Positions 53,404 through 63,901 are shown, numbered from the stretch's first letter. The stretch is DNA of 64,000 nt from an uncultured Prevotellaceae bacterium (GCA_900319225.1 ONNV01000007.1:1-64000), one strand, 5' to 3'. Notes: generated by a model not told the origin, from the sequence alone. Numbers and translations: made by a program.

Positions 53404-54897
53404 ATGAAAAGACCTTTTCTAAGAGTTTTGCTCCTGCTGCCGGCGCTGTTGGCGCATTCCCTGTGTGGAGGACAGATTATCGGTCCCAGAACACTTACAA
53501 TGCAGGAAGTGATTCAATTGGCTCAGGAGAACTCAATCTCTTCAATGAGTAACCGTAACAATTTTGTGGCGTCGTATTGGAATTACCGCTCATATAAGGC
53601 GCAGCTGTTGCCGTCATTGAGCCTTAGTGCCAATTTGGGTGAATTTAACCGCTCGCTGGATAAACTGCAGGACTTCAATACGGGTGCTGTGGCTTTCAGG
53701 TCCAGTTACAACATGTCAAACAGAGTTACGCTGAATTTCAGTCAGAACATTCCGCTTACAGGTGGTCAGGTTACTCTGTCTACCGATATGCAGAGACTGG
53801 ATCAGTACAGCCCGTCACGTCTTACATCCTATTATGCACAGCCCATTTATCTGAGTTATGCCCAGAGTCTGTGGGGATACAACCAGTTCAAGTGGGAGAA
53901 AAAGACACAGCCCAAGCAGTATGAGGTGGCTAAACGCCAGTACATTGAGAGTATGGAGCAGGTTAACCAGACAGCCGCCTCTTATTTCTGGGGTTACGTA
54001 AGGGAAAAGGAGAAATATGAACGTGCCAAAAAGAGTTTTGAGGACAGCAAACGTCTGTTCGCGGCCGGTCAGACACGTTTTGAGATGGGTACCATAACTC
54101 GTGACCAGCTTATGCAGATTGAGGTGTCCATGCTTAATGACTCCCTGCAACTGAGTTTGGTTACGGTCAGCCTGCGTTCGTCACTGAACCGTCTGTGCTC
54201 TTACATTGGTTATAAGGAGGATACGGAGCTGAACCTTAAGATTGACTATGAGATCCCTGATGTGACTCTGGATTATGATGATATGCTGGATAGGGCTCTG
54301 CATAACTCATCATTCCAGCTGAGTCAGGATATAGAGTATATTGAGGCCGAGTCCAGTATTGCAAGAGCCAAGTCAGAGCGTGGCCTGTCTGCCAGACTGA
54401 ACGCCAGATTCGGTATGTCGGGCTCATCGGAGAAATTCAGGGATACATTCATTGAACTGAAAGACCAGGAGGTTATTGGTGTTCAACTTAATATCCCCAT
54501 TTTGGATTGGGGCCTGGCACGCGGACGTGTACGTATGGCCGAGGCTCGCGCGCAGACCACACGTAACCGTCTGGAGCAGAATATGATTGATTACCGTCAG
54601 GACCTGCTTACTCAGGTCATGCAGTTCAACAACCAGCGCAGTCGGTGTGAGATCTCCAAACGTGCAGCCGACCTGGCTGAGGAGAGCTATGAGCTTGCGC
54701 TCAAGAATTTCAGCAGCAGTTCAATGACCATGACCCAGCTGGATCAGCTTAAGGAGAAACGTGACGATGCCTTGAGCAACTATGTGTCCAATGTGGCCGA
54801 TTTCTGGAACTTTTATTTTACAATAAGACGTACCACGTTGTATGACCCGGAATCGGGCAAGGACATTAGTGTTGAGTTTGACAACCTTATCAAGTAA
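53404..54897 (+). CDS. TolC-family outer-membrane efflux protein
   Basis: About 497 residues from the start at 53404 (MKRPFLRVLLLLPALLAHSL, signal peptide to about CGGQ). Two OEP domains with long alternating helices are visible (LTMQEVIQLAQENSISSMSN; then QTTRNRLEQNMIDYRQDLLT and RAADLAEESYELALKNFSSS in the second half). Such proteins form trimeric channels across the outer membrane. It is the first gene of a four-gene efflux operon, with a 19-nt gap to the adaptor gene. The ATG six codons upstream at 53386 gives a less typical signal peptide. Substrate unknown. Confidence 0.92.
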   Translation: MKRPFLRVLLLLPALLAHSLCGGQIIGPRTLTMQEVIQLAQENSISSMSNRNNFVASYWNYRSYKAQLLPSLSLSANLGEFNRSLDKLQDFNTGAVAFRSSYNMSNRVTLNFSQNIPLTGGQVTLSTDMQRLDQYSPSRLTSYYAQPIYLSYAQSLWGYNQFKWEKKTQPKQYEVAKRQYIESMEQVNQTAASYFWGYVREKEKYERAKKSFEDSKRLFAAGQTRFEMGTITRDQLMQIEVSMLNDSLQLSLVTVSLRSSLNRLCSYIGYKEDTELNLKIDYEIPDVTLDYDDMLDRALHNSSFQLSQDIEYIEAESSIARAKSERGLSARLNARFGMSGSSEKFRDTFIELKDQEVIGVQLNIPILDWGLARGRVRMAEARAQTTRNRLEQNMIDYRQDLLTQVMQFNNQRSRCEISKRAADLAEESYELALKNFSSSSMTMTQLDQLKEKRDDALSNYVSNVADFWNFYFTIRRTTLYDPESGKDISVEFDNLIK

Positions 54898-54916
54898 GAA
54901 TAGAAATTATACGAGT

Positions 54917-56011
54917 ATGAAAAAGCATATTTTAAAGATTGCGTCAATAGTTTTGTTTGCAGCACTTGCATATGGAATGAACAGCTGCAAGGGTAAGAAA
55001 GAGAAGAATGAGAATACTGATGATACGGAGATGGCCCGCGGTACATACAATGCCGAGAAGAATGTGGTGACCGTGGTGCCTCTGGAGCGTAAGGCTTTTA
55101 ACAAGCAGTTGGTTTGCAACGGTAAACTTGAGGCTCAGAGTAAGGTTACCTTACAGTTTGCGACACAGGGTACTGTGGCTGAGATCGGTGTCCGTGACGG
55201 ACAGAAGGTGCAGAAGGGACAGATCCTGGCATCACTTGACAAGGAGCAGCCCCGCCGTCAGCTGGAGCAGGCCCGTCTGTCATATGACAAAGCCGAGATG
55301 AGTCTGGCCGATAAGCTGCTGGATTACGGTTATTCACTCTCTGATACCGCCAGGATTCCGGCAGACCAGAAGCGTGTAATATATATCAACTGCGGTTTCA
55401 TTGATGCTCAGATGTCACTTGCCAACGCAGAGAGGACATATGAGCAGTGTGACCTTAGGGCCCCTTTCAGCGGAAAGGTTGCCAGCCTTAAGGGACGTGT
55501 ACATGAGCAGAGCGGACAGTTGTGCACTCTGATTGATGACAGCCGTTATCTGGTACGTTTCAGCGTGCTGGAGACAGAGTATAAGTTTATCCGCGTGGGC
55601 CAGCAGGTGCTGGTATCCCCGTTTGTGGATAATGATGTGGAACTTAAGGGTTCAATCATATCCATCAACCCCACTGTTGACCAGAACGGCCAGATTGCAG
55701 TAACGGCACAGGTTCCGGGATCAGATGACCTGATGGACGGTATGAACGTGCGCATCACTGTTGAGAACAGCATTCCTGACCAGTTGGTGGTTCCCAAAAG
55801 CGCAGTGGTTATACGTGACAACATGGATGTGCTGTTCCGATACAAGGACGGAAAGAGTCTGTGGACATATGTGAATGTGCTCATGTCAAACACCACTGAG
55901 CATGTGGTTGAGGCCAATAAGGACCGTGGAGCCGATCTTGAGTTAGGTGACCTTATTATTACCAGCGGAAACCTTAATCTTGGTGATGAGGCTCCGGTAG
56001 TTCTGGAATGA
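54917..56011 (+). CDS. RND efflux adaptor (membrane fusion protein)
   Basis: About 364 residues from the start at 54917 (MKKHILKIASIVLFAALAYG), with a lipobox-like MNSCKG around residue 20; an earlier in-frame ATG lies inside the TolC-type gene. The order is typical: barrel-sandwich half (KVTLQFATQGTVAEIGVRDG, then QKVQKGQILASLDKEQPRRQ), alpha-hairpin, second lipoyl half (CDLRAPFSGKVASLKGRVHE) and beta-barrel. It bridges the RND pumps and the outer-membrane channel. Its stop adjoins the first RND gene (1-nt gap). One adaptor serves two pump subunits here. Confidence 0.93.
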   Translation: MKKHILKIASIVLFAALAYGMNSCKGKKEKNENTDDTEMARGTYNAEKNVVTVVPLERKAFNKQLVCNGKLEAQSKVTLQFATQGTVAEIGVRDGQKVQKGQILASLDKEQPRRQLEQARLSYDKAEMSLADKLLDYGYSLSDTARIPADQKRVIYINCGFIDAQMSLANAERTYEQCDLRAPFSGKVASLKGRVHEQSGQLCTLIDDSRYLVRFSVLETEYKFIRVGQQVLVSPFVDNDVELKGSIISINPTVDQNGQIAVTAQVPGSDDLMDGMNVRITVENSIPDQLVVPKSAVVIRDNMDVLFRYKDGKSLWTYVNVLMSNTTEHVVEANKDRGADLELGDLIITSGNLNLGDEAPVVLE

Positions 56012-56012
56012 T

Positions 56013-59000
56013 ATGTTCAAAGGATTGACCAACCGCCCCATAGCGGTGACCATGGTGCTTATAGCAGTTATGGTCCTGGGAATTGCGGCCATACGTAAAC
56101 TGCCGGTATCACTTGTTCCCGATATCAATATACCGCAGATTACGGTTCAGGTTACATCACCTGACCGCAGTGCCCGTGAACTGAATGACATCCTGTTGGA
56201 GAGGTTGCGCAGTGAGCTGGTGCAGGTGCCCCACCTGCAGGATATTACCTGTACTGCCCGTGACGGCAGCGGCCTTATCCAGATGACATTTGAGTACGGA
56301 GCAGATGCCGATTATATCTTTATCGATGTAAATGAGCGTGTGGACCGTGCAGGATGGCCTCAGGGTGAGGAGCGTCCCATGATAGCACGTGCCAGTGCCA
56401 CGGATATCCCGGCATTCTTTATAAATGTCTCCATCAAGAAGGGTCTCAACACCAGTGATAACCGTTTCATGGAGATGAGTGATTTTGTACGTCAGGTCAT
56501 AGTACGCCGTCTGGAGCAGATTCCTGAGGTGGCAATGGTGGATGTATCGGGACAGGTGTACCCGCAGTTGCTTGTCATACCTGACATGGAGAAACTGCGT
56601 GCTTTAGGTACCAATGAACAGCAGCTTAGCAATGCCATACAGAGTGCCAACGTTAACCTGGGTAGCCTATCCATCCGTGACGGTGAGTACAGGTTTGACG
56701 TCCGTTTTGAGTCGAGCGTGGTTACTCGTGAGGATGTTGAGAACGTATGGCTCAAACTGGGCGGCCGCACCTATCAGATTAAGGATCTGGCCGAGGTACG
56801 TGAGGAGCAGCAGCGTAAGAAGGGTGAGGTTACCAGTGACGGTTCACAGTGTGTGACACTGGCAGTCATAAAGCGTACCGATGCCCGAATGGCCAATCTG
56901 CGTGAGGGTATCCAGAAACTGATGGATGCCTTTGACAAGGATTATCCGGATATGGAGTTTACCATTACGCGTGACCAGACGGAGCTGCTGGATTACTCCA
57001 TCAACAACATGGTACGTAACCTGCTGTACGGTGCCCTGTTTGCCTGTATCATCATTTTCTTCTTTATGCAGGATGTGCGCAGTCCGCTGCTGGTGGTCAT
57101 TACCATACCTACGGCACTCATACTGTCATTCCTGTTCTTCTATGTGCTCAAGATATCAATCAATATCATTTCCCTGTCCGGTCTGGTACTGGGCTTGGGT
57201 ATGATGGTGGATAACTCCATCATCACGATTGATAACATCACGCAACGGTGGATGAAGGGAGAGCCCCTGCAGGATGCCTGTGTTTACGGTACCCAGGAGG
57301 TGTTCACACCTATGTTGAGTTCCGTGCTCACCACTTGTGCCATATTCATTCCTCTGATTTTCATGAGCGGAATTGCAGGTGCCCTGTTCTATGATGAGGC
57401 AATGGCAGTCACCATCACTCTGATATCGGCACTCATTGTATCTGTAATGGTCATTCCGGTATTCTATTACCGTTTCTATAAGAACCAGCCCTGTTTTACC
57501 CCCAACAAGTTCATAAGCAAGATAAGCGTGGGTAACATGACTGGTGGTTATGACCGTATACTGAGTTGGTTCTTCCGCCGCAGGGGTGTGATGTGGGGCA
57601 TATTCGGTGCTGCAATATTGCTGATAGGCGTGCTGTTCATCAAGCTTGACAAGCAGAAACTGCCTGTACTTTCACACAGTGACACTCTTGTAAACATTGA
57701 GTGGAACCAGCGCATATCAATTGAGGAGAACAACAGCCGTTGTGAGCAGATTGTGGCTCAGTTCCCGGAAATGGTTGAGCAGTACACCTGCATGACCGGT
57801 GCACAGCAGTTTGCCCTGTCGCATACACGTGAGCTGACACTGTCGGAGGCTATAATCTATATCAAGGCCGGTTCTACTAAAGATATTGACAAGATTGAGG
57901 AGCAGGTAGCGGAGTATATCCATAAGACCTGGCCGGATGCCGTTCACAGCAGTCAGGCATCGGGTAATATCTTTGATATGCTGTTCTCTGACCATGAACC
58001 GCCGTTGGTGGCACGCATCAAACGTACCAACGGCAGTACCCCGGATCCTGAGCAGCTTACATCACTGCTGGGCGCCATACGTACAGAACTGCCTGACATT
58101 GAGATTCAGCCGGCCGAGTGGAATGAGTATATTGAGCTTGTTGCAGACCCTGAGCGTCTGGCTCTCTATGAGGTTGATTTCAATACGCTGCTCAGTTATC
58201 TGCAGAAATCAATGAACTCAAGCTCCGTATTGCGTATATCCAAGGGCGATATCTCCATGCCTGTGGTTATAGGTGTGGGCGAGAAGGAGGCACGTGACCT
58301 TATCCAGAACCAGTATCTGGACACCCGCGGCGGACGCGTTCCGCTTGAGATCCTGCTCAAGGAGACACGTAACCGTGACCTTAAGTCCATAACATCAGGT
58401 GTGGACCGTGAGTTCTATCCGTTGGTACTGAATGTGAAAGGTAAGGATGCACGCCGTGCCATGGATGCCATTCAGAAAGTGGTACGTTCCGATGATAAGT
58501 TTGACGTGAGTTTCTCAGGTACATATTTTACCAACCGCGAGATGATAAAGGAGCTGTGCGGAGTGCTTGTGATATCAATCCTGCTACTGTTCTTTATCCT
58601 GTCGGCTCAGTTTGAGAGCCTGATACAGCCATTCATCATACTGAGTGAGCTTATCATTGACATCTTTGCTGTGCTTGGTATCCTGTGGATCTTTGGCGAG
58701 ACTCTGAACCTCATGTCCATGATAGGTATGGTGGTTATGTGCGGTATCGTTATCAATGACTCCATACTTAAGGTGGATACCATAAACCGTCTGCGCGAGA
58801 GCGGTATGGGTCTTAAACACGCTATTCTTGAAGCCGGCAGCCGCCGTCTAAAGGCTATAGTAATGACATCACTCACCACTATCCTGGCCATCGCTCCGTT
58901 CCTGGTGCGTGGTGATATGGGTAGTGACCTGCAGTATCCTCTGTCACTGGCTCTCATAAGCGGCATGATTGCAGGTACGTTTGTGAGCGTGTTCTTTGTA

Positions 59001-59042
59001 CCCCTGGCTTATTACGTAATCTATAAGCACACAGAAAGATGA
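56013..59042 (+). CDS. RND efflux pump subunit 1 (AcrB/MdtB-like)
   Basis: A 1009-residue inner-membrane pump with 12 spans and two large periplasmic loops (about 35-330 and 555-850). It begins MFKGLTNRPIAVTMVLIAVM and has PVSLVPDINIPQITVQVTSP. In TM4 the proton-relay segment reads LGMMVDNSIITIDNI, with a single Asp (VDN) rather than the Asp pair of AcrB, as in several non-proteobacterial pumps. It exports drugs, lipids or metabolites using the proton gradient. It overlaps the second RND gene by four bases, so the two are made together and may form a mixed trimer like MdtBC. Confidence 0.93.
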   Translation: MFKGLTNRPIAVTMVLIAVMVLGIAAIRKLPVSLVPDINIPQITVQVTSPDRSARELNDILLERLRSELVQVPHLQDITCTARDGSGLIQMTFEYGADADYIFIDVNERVDRAGWPQGEERPMIARASATDIPAFFINVSIKKGLNTSDNRFMEMSDFVRQVIVRRLEQIPEVAMVDVSGQVYPQLLVIPDMEKLRALGTNEQQLSNAIQSANVNLGSLSIRDGEYRFDVRFESSVVTREDVENVWLKLGGRTYQIKDLAEVREEQQRKKGEVTSDGSQCVTLAVIKRTDARMANLREGIQKLMDAFDKDYPDMEFTITRDQTELLDYSINNMVRNLLYGALFACIIIFFFMQDVRSPLLVVITIPTALILSFLFFYVLKISINIISLSGLVLGLGMMVDNSIITIDNITQRWMKGEPLQDACVYGTQEVFTPMLSSVLTTCAIFIPLIFMSGIAGALFYDEAMAVTITLISALIVSVMVIPVFYYRFYKNQPCFTPNKFISKISVGNMTGGYDRILSWFFRRRGVMWGIFGAAILLIGVLFIKLDKQKLPVLSHSDTLVNIEWNQRISIEENNSRCEQIVAQFPEMVEQYTCMTGAQQFALSHTRELTLSEAIIYIKAGSTKDIDKIEEQVAEYIHKTWPDAVHSSQASGNIFDMLFSDHEPPLVARIKRTNGSTPDPEQLTSLLGAIRTELPDIEIQPAEWNEYIELVADPERLALYEVDFNTLLSYLQKSMNSSSVLRISKGDISMPVVIGVGEKEARDLIQNQYLDTRGGRVPLEILLKETRNRDLKSITSGVDREFYPLVLNVKGKDARRAMDAIQKVVRSDDKFDVSFSGTYFTNREMIKELCGVLVISILLLFFILSAQFESLIQPFIILSELIIDIFAVLGILWIFGETLNLMSMIGMVVMCGIVINDSILKVDTINRLRESGMGLKHAILEAGSRRLKAIVMTSLTTILAIAPFLVRGDMGSDLQYPLSLALISGMIAGTFVSVFFVPLAYYVIYKHTER

Positions 59043-62000
59043 GTGATAAGCAGAAAGGAAAGAGCCATGCTTTTTCCATAATCCTTATAATGATTGTGCT
59101 CATGCTGGTGGGTGCGGCCTGCATCCCGCTGCTGAACGTACAGTATGAGCCCAAGACCGAGAATCTGGGCCTGAGCGTCAATTTTAGCGGCAAAGGCTCT
59201 GCCCGTGTGATCGAGAGTGAGATTACATCGGTCATAGAGGGCGCACTCAATACCGTTGCCGGCGTGAGCAGTATCAGAGCTACGTCCAGACAGAATGGAG
59301 GTTACATCAATCTTACTTTCAAGAAGGGTACGGATATGGAGACTACCAGATTTGATGTCTCCACACGTCTGCGTCAGATCCGCTCCCGCTTGCCTGAGGA
59401 CGCAAGGTATCAGGTAAGCGGATCATCGGGTGGTGGCGGACGTGGCAAGAAGACACTTCTTTCTTACTCCATTAATGCCGATATGCCCGCAACTGAGATT
59501 GTAAGGTATGTGCAGGATCATCTGGTTACGCCTCTGTCACGAATTGAGGGAGTGGACGGAGTAGAGCCGTCGGGTGCAGAACCTTTTGAGTGGGTACTTA
59601 CCTTTGATCCCAACTCATTGCGTGCAGCAGGACTCAACCCCAGCGTCTTGAGTAATGCCATAAGCCGATATTTCAGACGCAGCAATGAGATTGTGGGAAC
59701 AGAGGTTGTTGATGACAACCTGATGCTTGTGCGCCTTAGGACCATGGATGCCAGGAACGATATGGAGAGCATTCCGGTAACAAAGGTTGGTGACCGCCTC
59801 TATTATGTAGGTGATTTTGCAACCATCTCATATCAGGAGCGTATACCAAATTACTATAGGCGTATCAATGGCCTTAACATGATTGGCCTTACCATAATGG
59901 GCCAGGAGGATATCAATATAGTAACGGTGGCAGCTGCTGCAAAGCAGAAGATGGAGGAACTCAAGGCCTCAATGCCCGATAACTTTGCCGTCAAACTTGA
60001 GTATGACGGGTCAGAGAATCTGAGCAATGAGATTGAGAAGATATTCTTCCGTGCCGTGATGTCACTTGCCATACTGCTCATGTTTGTGCTGTTGGTAAGC
60101 CGCAGTTTCCGTTACCTGCTTGTGATAGGACTTACCATTACGGTAAATATCCTCAGTGCGATAGCGTTCTACAAACTATTCGGGGTATCGATTGAGCTCT
60201 ACTCCATGGCCGGTATCACGGTTTCACTGGGAATTATAATCGATACTGCCATAGTGATAGCGGACCACTATACCTATTATGGAGACCGTAAGGTGATGTT
60301 CTCCATATCGGGCGCATTGTTTACCACCATTGCGGCACTGATGCTCATATTCTTCCTGCCGGAGGAGTCACGCAACTCACTTACCAACTTTATCTGGGTT
60401 ATAGTGATAAACCTGACCCTGTCAATGATCATTGCATTCCTGTTCGTTCCGGCCCTGCTTGAGTATCTGCCTCTTAAAAACAAGGGCGTGGTACAGAACT
60501 CCATGAAACGTATGCGCCGTCTGGTTAGACGTACCAGACAGTATGAGCGTATTGTGTCATGGGGCAGGTCCCACCGATGGGTTTATATAGTAGGATTGTT
60601 GCTGCTGTTTGGAATTCCCGTACAGTTGTTGCCGTCACAGGTCAAGCATAAGGAGTATGATGAGGATGGTAACAATACCAAAGGCGGACTGGTGGGATTG
60701 TACAACAAGACCATAGGAGGCAAGTGGTATCAGCGTAACAAGGCCTGGTTTGAGTATCCTCTGGGCGGAGCCTTTAACCTGTTCCAGAAACATTCAGGTG
60801 GCCGCATGTCATTCGGACGCCAGGAGGAGGACCGTGAGGTGGTGCTCAGCATCACCGCCAATATGGATGAGGGACAGACTGTACAGCAGCTCAATGAGAT
60901 TGTAAAGGAGATGGAAAACTGGCTGCAGCAGTTTGATGAGATTAAGGACTTTACCACCTATCTTAGCGGAACTCAGGGCCAGATAGAGATCCATTTCAAG
61001 GATGAGTACCAGAAGAGCCGCTTCCCGTTTATACTAAAGCAGCAGATGTGGGCCAAGGCTACCCGTTACGGAGGTGCCACCTGGTACATACCGTCATTGG
61101 GAGAGAATGACGACCCTCTGTATAACAGCGTTTACAGGACATACTGGAGTAATTCCATCAGCCTGTACGGTTACAATTATGACCTGTTGTACAGATATGC
61201 CGAGGATCTGATAGACACCCTTAAGGCCAATCGCCGTGTCAACGGACAGGCAGGATTCTCAAGCGGATACAGCTCTTTTGTAAGGAATGAGTTCTATCTG
61301 GATTTTGATGAGGAGAAGATTATCCGTACAGGAACTAACCTTAACCGTTATTTCTCATTCCTGAGTGACCAGCTTTACAACTCCTATTCAGCCAGTGTCT
61401 ATGACGGTCACAAGGAGACCTCAATCCGTCTGGTATCGGGAGAGAGAGATTATTATGACCTGTGGCATATCCGTAATGACATGGTGCTGGTGGACAGCAT
61501 CAATACCCGTCTCAATGATGTGGGTTCCATAACCAAGCGGCGTACCGGTCTGGATATTGAGCGTAACAACCAGGAGTACGTGATAAATGTGGGATATGAG
61601 TTCATAGGCTCATGGGATCTGCGCAGCCGCATGGCCAACAAGCTGATAAAAAGGCTCAATGAGACTCTGCCTATGGGTTTCCATGCCGGTGGTGATTCAA
61701 ATTATGTATATTGGAGCCAGCAGAAACAGCGTACGGTGCTCATCTTTGTGGTTATACTTGTCATATTCATGATCTGTGCCATACTGTTTGAGTCATTCCG
61801 ATCGCCGTTGGTTATAGTAATCCTTATTCCGGTTAGTTTTATCGGCATGTTCCTGGCCTATCCGCTTATACATGTGGGATTTGACCAGGGTGGATTTGCA
61901 GCCATGATCATGCTTTGCGGTATCACCGTAAATGCCGGAATCTACCTGACTTCTGAGTACAATACCATAGCAGGAGCAACCGGAAAGCAGGACCTTAAGA

Positions 62001-62233
62001 CCTATATAAAAGCATTCAACCGTAAGATCATACCCACCATGCTTACAATCCTGAGTACTGTACTGGGTCTGATCCCGTTCCTGTTTGACGGTCGTGACAG
62101 CCAGTTCTGGTTCAGTTTTGCCATCGGCGTAATGAGTGGCATGCTGTTCTCGGTAGTGGCCATTGTCTTTGTGATGCCGGTATTCTTCCCGGTAGGAAAG
62201 AGTAAAGTACCGGATCTGGGTAAAGAACCATAA
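59039..62233 (+). CDS. RND efflux pump subunit 2
   Basis: A 1064-residue RND protein, clearly different from subunit 1. It has the same topology (12 spans, two periplasmic loops) but a shorter start (FSIILIMIVLMLVGAACIPL) and TM4 LGIIIDTAIVIADHYTYYGD, where only one Asp of the relay remains. A Gly/Lys-rich insert SGSSGGGGRGKKTLLS lies near residue 135. Overlap with the upstream pump gene (ATGA) and sharing of one adaptor and one channel support a two-component pump. A terminator hairpin follows 28 nt after the stop. Confidence 0.92.
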   Translation: MSDKQKGKSHAFSIILIMIVLMLVGAACIPLLNVQYEPKTENLGLSVNFSGKGSARVIESEITSVIEGALNTVAGVSSIRATSRQNGGYINLTFKKGTDMETTRFDVSTRLRQIRSRLPEDARYQVSGSSGGGGRGKKTLLSYSINADMPATEIVRYVQDHLVTPLSRIEGVDGVEPSGAEPFEWVLTFDPNSLRAAGLNPSVLSNAISRYFRRSNEIVGTEVVDDNLMLVRLRTMDARNDMESIPVTKVGDRLYYVGDFATISYQERIPNYYRRINGLNMIGLTIMGQEDINIVTVAAAAKQKMEELKASMPDNFAVKLEYDGSENLSNEIEKIFFRAVMSLAILLMFVLLVSRSFRYLLVIGLTITVNILSAIAFYKLFGVSIELYSMAGITVSLGIIIDTAIVIADHYTYYGDRKVMFSISGALFTTIAALMLIFFLPEESRNSLTNFIWVIVINLTLSMIIAFLFVPALLEYLPLKNKGVVQNSMKRMRRLVRRTRQYERIVSWGRSHRWVYIVGLLLLFGIPVQLLPSQVKHKEYDEDGNNTKGGLVGLYNKTIGGKWYQRNKAWFEYPLGGAFNLFQKHSGGRMSFGRQEEDREVVLSITANMDEGQTVQQLNEIVKEMENWLQQFDEIKDFTTYLSGTQGQIEIHFKDEYQKSRFPFILKQQMWAKATRYGGATWYIPSLGENDDPLYNSVYRTYWSNSISLYGYNYDLLYRYAEDLIDTLKANRRVNGQAGFSSGYSSFVRNEFYLDFDEEKIIRTGTNLNRYFSFLSDQLYNSYSASVYDGHKETSIRLVSGERDYYDLWHIRNDMVLVDSINTRLNDVGSITKRRTGLDIERNNQEYVINVGYEFIGSWDLRSRMANKLIKRLNETLPMGFHAGGDSNYVYWSQQKQRTVLIFVVILVIFMICAILFESFRSPLVIVILIPVSFIGMFLAYPLIHVGFDQGGFAAMIMLCGITVNAGIYLTSEYNTIAGATGKQDLKTYIKAFNRKIIPTMLTILSTVLGLIPFLFDGRDSQFWFSFAIGVMSGMLFSVVAIVFVMPVFFPVGKSKVPDLGKEP

Positions 62234-62260
62234 AGATGATTTTATAGTGTAATAATATGA

Positions 62261-62289
62261 AAAGGAGGTCATTAAGGCCTCCTTTTTTT
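62261..62289 (+). terminator. Intrinsic terminator of the efflux operon
   Basis: AAAGGAGG, a short loop, and CCTCCTTT run into TTTT. It lies 28 nt after the last RND stop codon. Confidence 0.85.
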
Positions 62290-62352
62290 GTTGCCGGTTT
62301 AAAAGCAACAGAATTGCAGCGCCCTAAACTTGCCTTATGATAGCCGCTCATA

Positions 62353-62360
62353 TACTTTTG
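62353..62360 (+). promoter_or_regulatory. -7 box of the secreted-protein pair
   Basis: TACTTTTG matches TAnnTTTG, 75 nt upstream of the start at 62436. Confidence 0.5.
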
Positions 62361-62435
62361 TCACAAATTTAAAAAACAGGAGACGCATTTTCTGTATTTA
62401 AACGTTTTGATTTCAGACAACCAATTAATGATAGT

Positions 62436-63140
62436 ATGAATAGGAAACTCTTTGTTTTAAGCCTTACGGCAATCTGTTTATCCCTGACGTCATTGGATGC
62501 GCAGGATCTTAATCCTGATCAGGGAAACTTTGTGGAACAGATTGAGCGCTTGAGTTCACAGGCGGGAGGCCTGCATAATCTTATGAAGCAGATGAATGAA
62601 GATAGGCGCAAGCCTATAGATGAAGCCCCTGTAAAAGGAGGCAGAGTGAACGGTTTTATCCTGGACAGTGAGGGTAATCCCATAAAATTCAGGGATGTCA
62701 AGGCATGTGAGCGTGACATAGTGGGCCGGGCCGTGATGGAGTGGTACGCATCAGATGACGGGTTCTTTGATATGCTGCAGGTTACAGATACCAATAATAA
62801 GATATCATTTGAGGCCGAGGGTTATGAGACCCAGACATTGCCGTTTGACCGCGGAACATATCAGATCAGGCTCAAACCAGCTGCCTGCACCCTTAAGCCC
62901 GGCGATGTGATAAGCGGCCGCGTAATATTGGGTAACTGGGCCAATGCCGGTGGCATATCGGTCCAGGAGATAGATGCGGACGGCAAGGTGGTGGCCGGCA
63001 CAAAAACAGAGAATGGTGAATTCAAACTTACAATAGTAAAGCCCGGCAATACGCTGAGGGTTTCTATGGAAGGTTATAACACTTTCAGCACTCCCATTGA
63101 TATTTCTAAATACACTCTTGGACTTGAAAAAATTAAATGA
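62436..63140 (+). CDS. Secreted protein with two carboxypeptidase-regulatory-like domains
   Basis: A 234-residue protein with a signal peptide (1-22, LTSLDAQD). After a short helical, charged part, two beta-sandwich domains resembling CarboxypepD_reg-like folds follow. The first (about 68-145) has GRVNGFILDSEGNPIKFRDV and ISFEAEGYETQTLPF. The second (about 157-230) has GDVISGRVILGNWANAGGIS and LRVSMEGYNTFSTPI. Such domains usually mediate folding or binding at the surface. It is coupled by an ATGA overlap to the next gene, which is also secreted. No enzyme motif and no recognised named family. Confidence 0.8.
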   Translation: MNRKLFVLSLTAICLSLTSLDAQDLNPDQGNFVEQIERLSSQAGGLHNLMKQMNEDRRKPIDEAPVKGGRVNGFILDSEGNPIKFRDVKACERDIVGRAVMEWYASDDGFFDMLQVTDTNNKISFEAEGYETQTLPFDRGTYQIRLKPAACTLKPGDVISGRVILGNWANAGGISVQEIDADGKVVAGTKTENGEFKLTIVKPGNTLRVSMEGYNTFSTPIDISKYTLGLEKIK

Positions 63141-63892
63141 TTATGAAACAGAATTTTAAGATGGCTGTATTCAGCCTTATGTTTGCACTGGCAATGCCGG
63201 TAATGGCACAGGGAACGGAAGATTATTTAAAACCTTGTGACAAACCTCTACCTCAATTCACTTTGAAAGCGGTTGGAAATCTGAACGATCCGGATTTCAT
63301 GAATCAGTTGACCGCTCAAATGAACGCTCCCAGATCCAATGACATAGTATGTTGGAGCACAAAGGTAGAGCCGTCTTTCTCAGAGAGTTATGAGATACAG
63401 TGTGTCTGCAACTCTGATTCAAAGAAGTGCCGTCTTGAGCTTAAGATTCAGAACCAGCAGGAGCCTCATGTCCTTGAAATAGATGAGGAGCTGGCTTATC
63501 AGATGCGTACTCTTATTGATGCAGCGGTATATTCGGCCACAAACCTGCCTTCAAAGCAATCGGTGCAGCAAAAGCTTGACATATTAAAGACAGGTGAGGG
63601 TGCCGATTTTATGGCTATAGGTACTGATGGTACGACTTTCCGTTTCTTTAACCGACAGTATGGAGCAAAATGCTGGTCTCCCAGAGGAGGCAATAACGGT
63701 GCGTTGGTTGCAATAGGACAGGATTTATACAATGCCATCGCTTACAAGGATGCTGACAAGATCAACTCCAAGCTTGCCGACATAAAGAGCCTTGCCAGGA
63801 AATATGCGTCTCTGCTTGATGATCCCTACAAGGAGTATCTGCTGCTAAGGATTGACAAGAAACCCCAGAACTGGTGGTGGTCAGAAATCTGA
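63137..63892 (+). CDS. Hypothetical secreted protein (251 aa)
   Basis: The signal peptide is MKQNFKMAVFSLMFALAMPV, with cleavage near VMAQG. The ATG at 63137 overlaps the previous stop (ATGA); another ATG two codons later at 63143 is equally possible. The mature part is alpha/beta with three cysteines (CVCNSDSKKC and an earlier C in IVCWSTKVEP), an aromatic core FRFFNRQYGAKCWSPRGGNN, and a terminal KPQNWWWSEI. I recognise no family. It is probably co-translated with the protein upstream and secreted with it. A good terminator follows. Confidence 0.78.
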   Translation: MIMKQNFKMAVFSLMFALAMPVMAQGTEDYLKPCDKPLPQFTLKAVGNLNDPDFMNQLTAQMNAPRSNDIVCWSTKVEPSFSESYEIQCVCNSDSKKCRLELKIQNQQEPHVLEIDEELAYQMRTLIDAAVYSATNLPSKQSVQQKLDILKTGEGADFMAIGTDGTTFRFFNRQYGAKCWSPRGGNNGALVAIGQDLYNAIAYKDADKINSKLADIKSLARKYASLLDDPYKEYLLLRIDKKPQNWWWSEI

Positions 63893-63901
63893 TTTATACG
63901 G

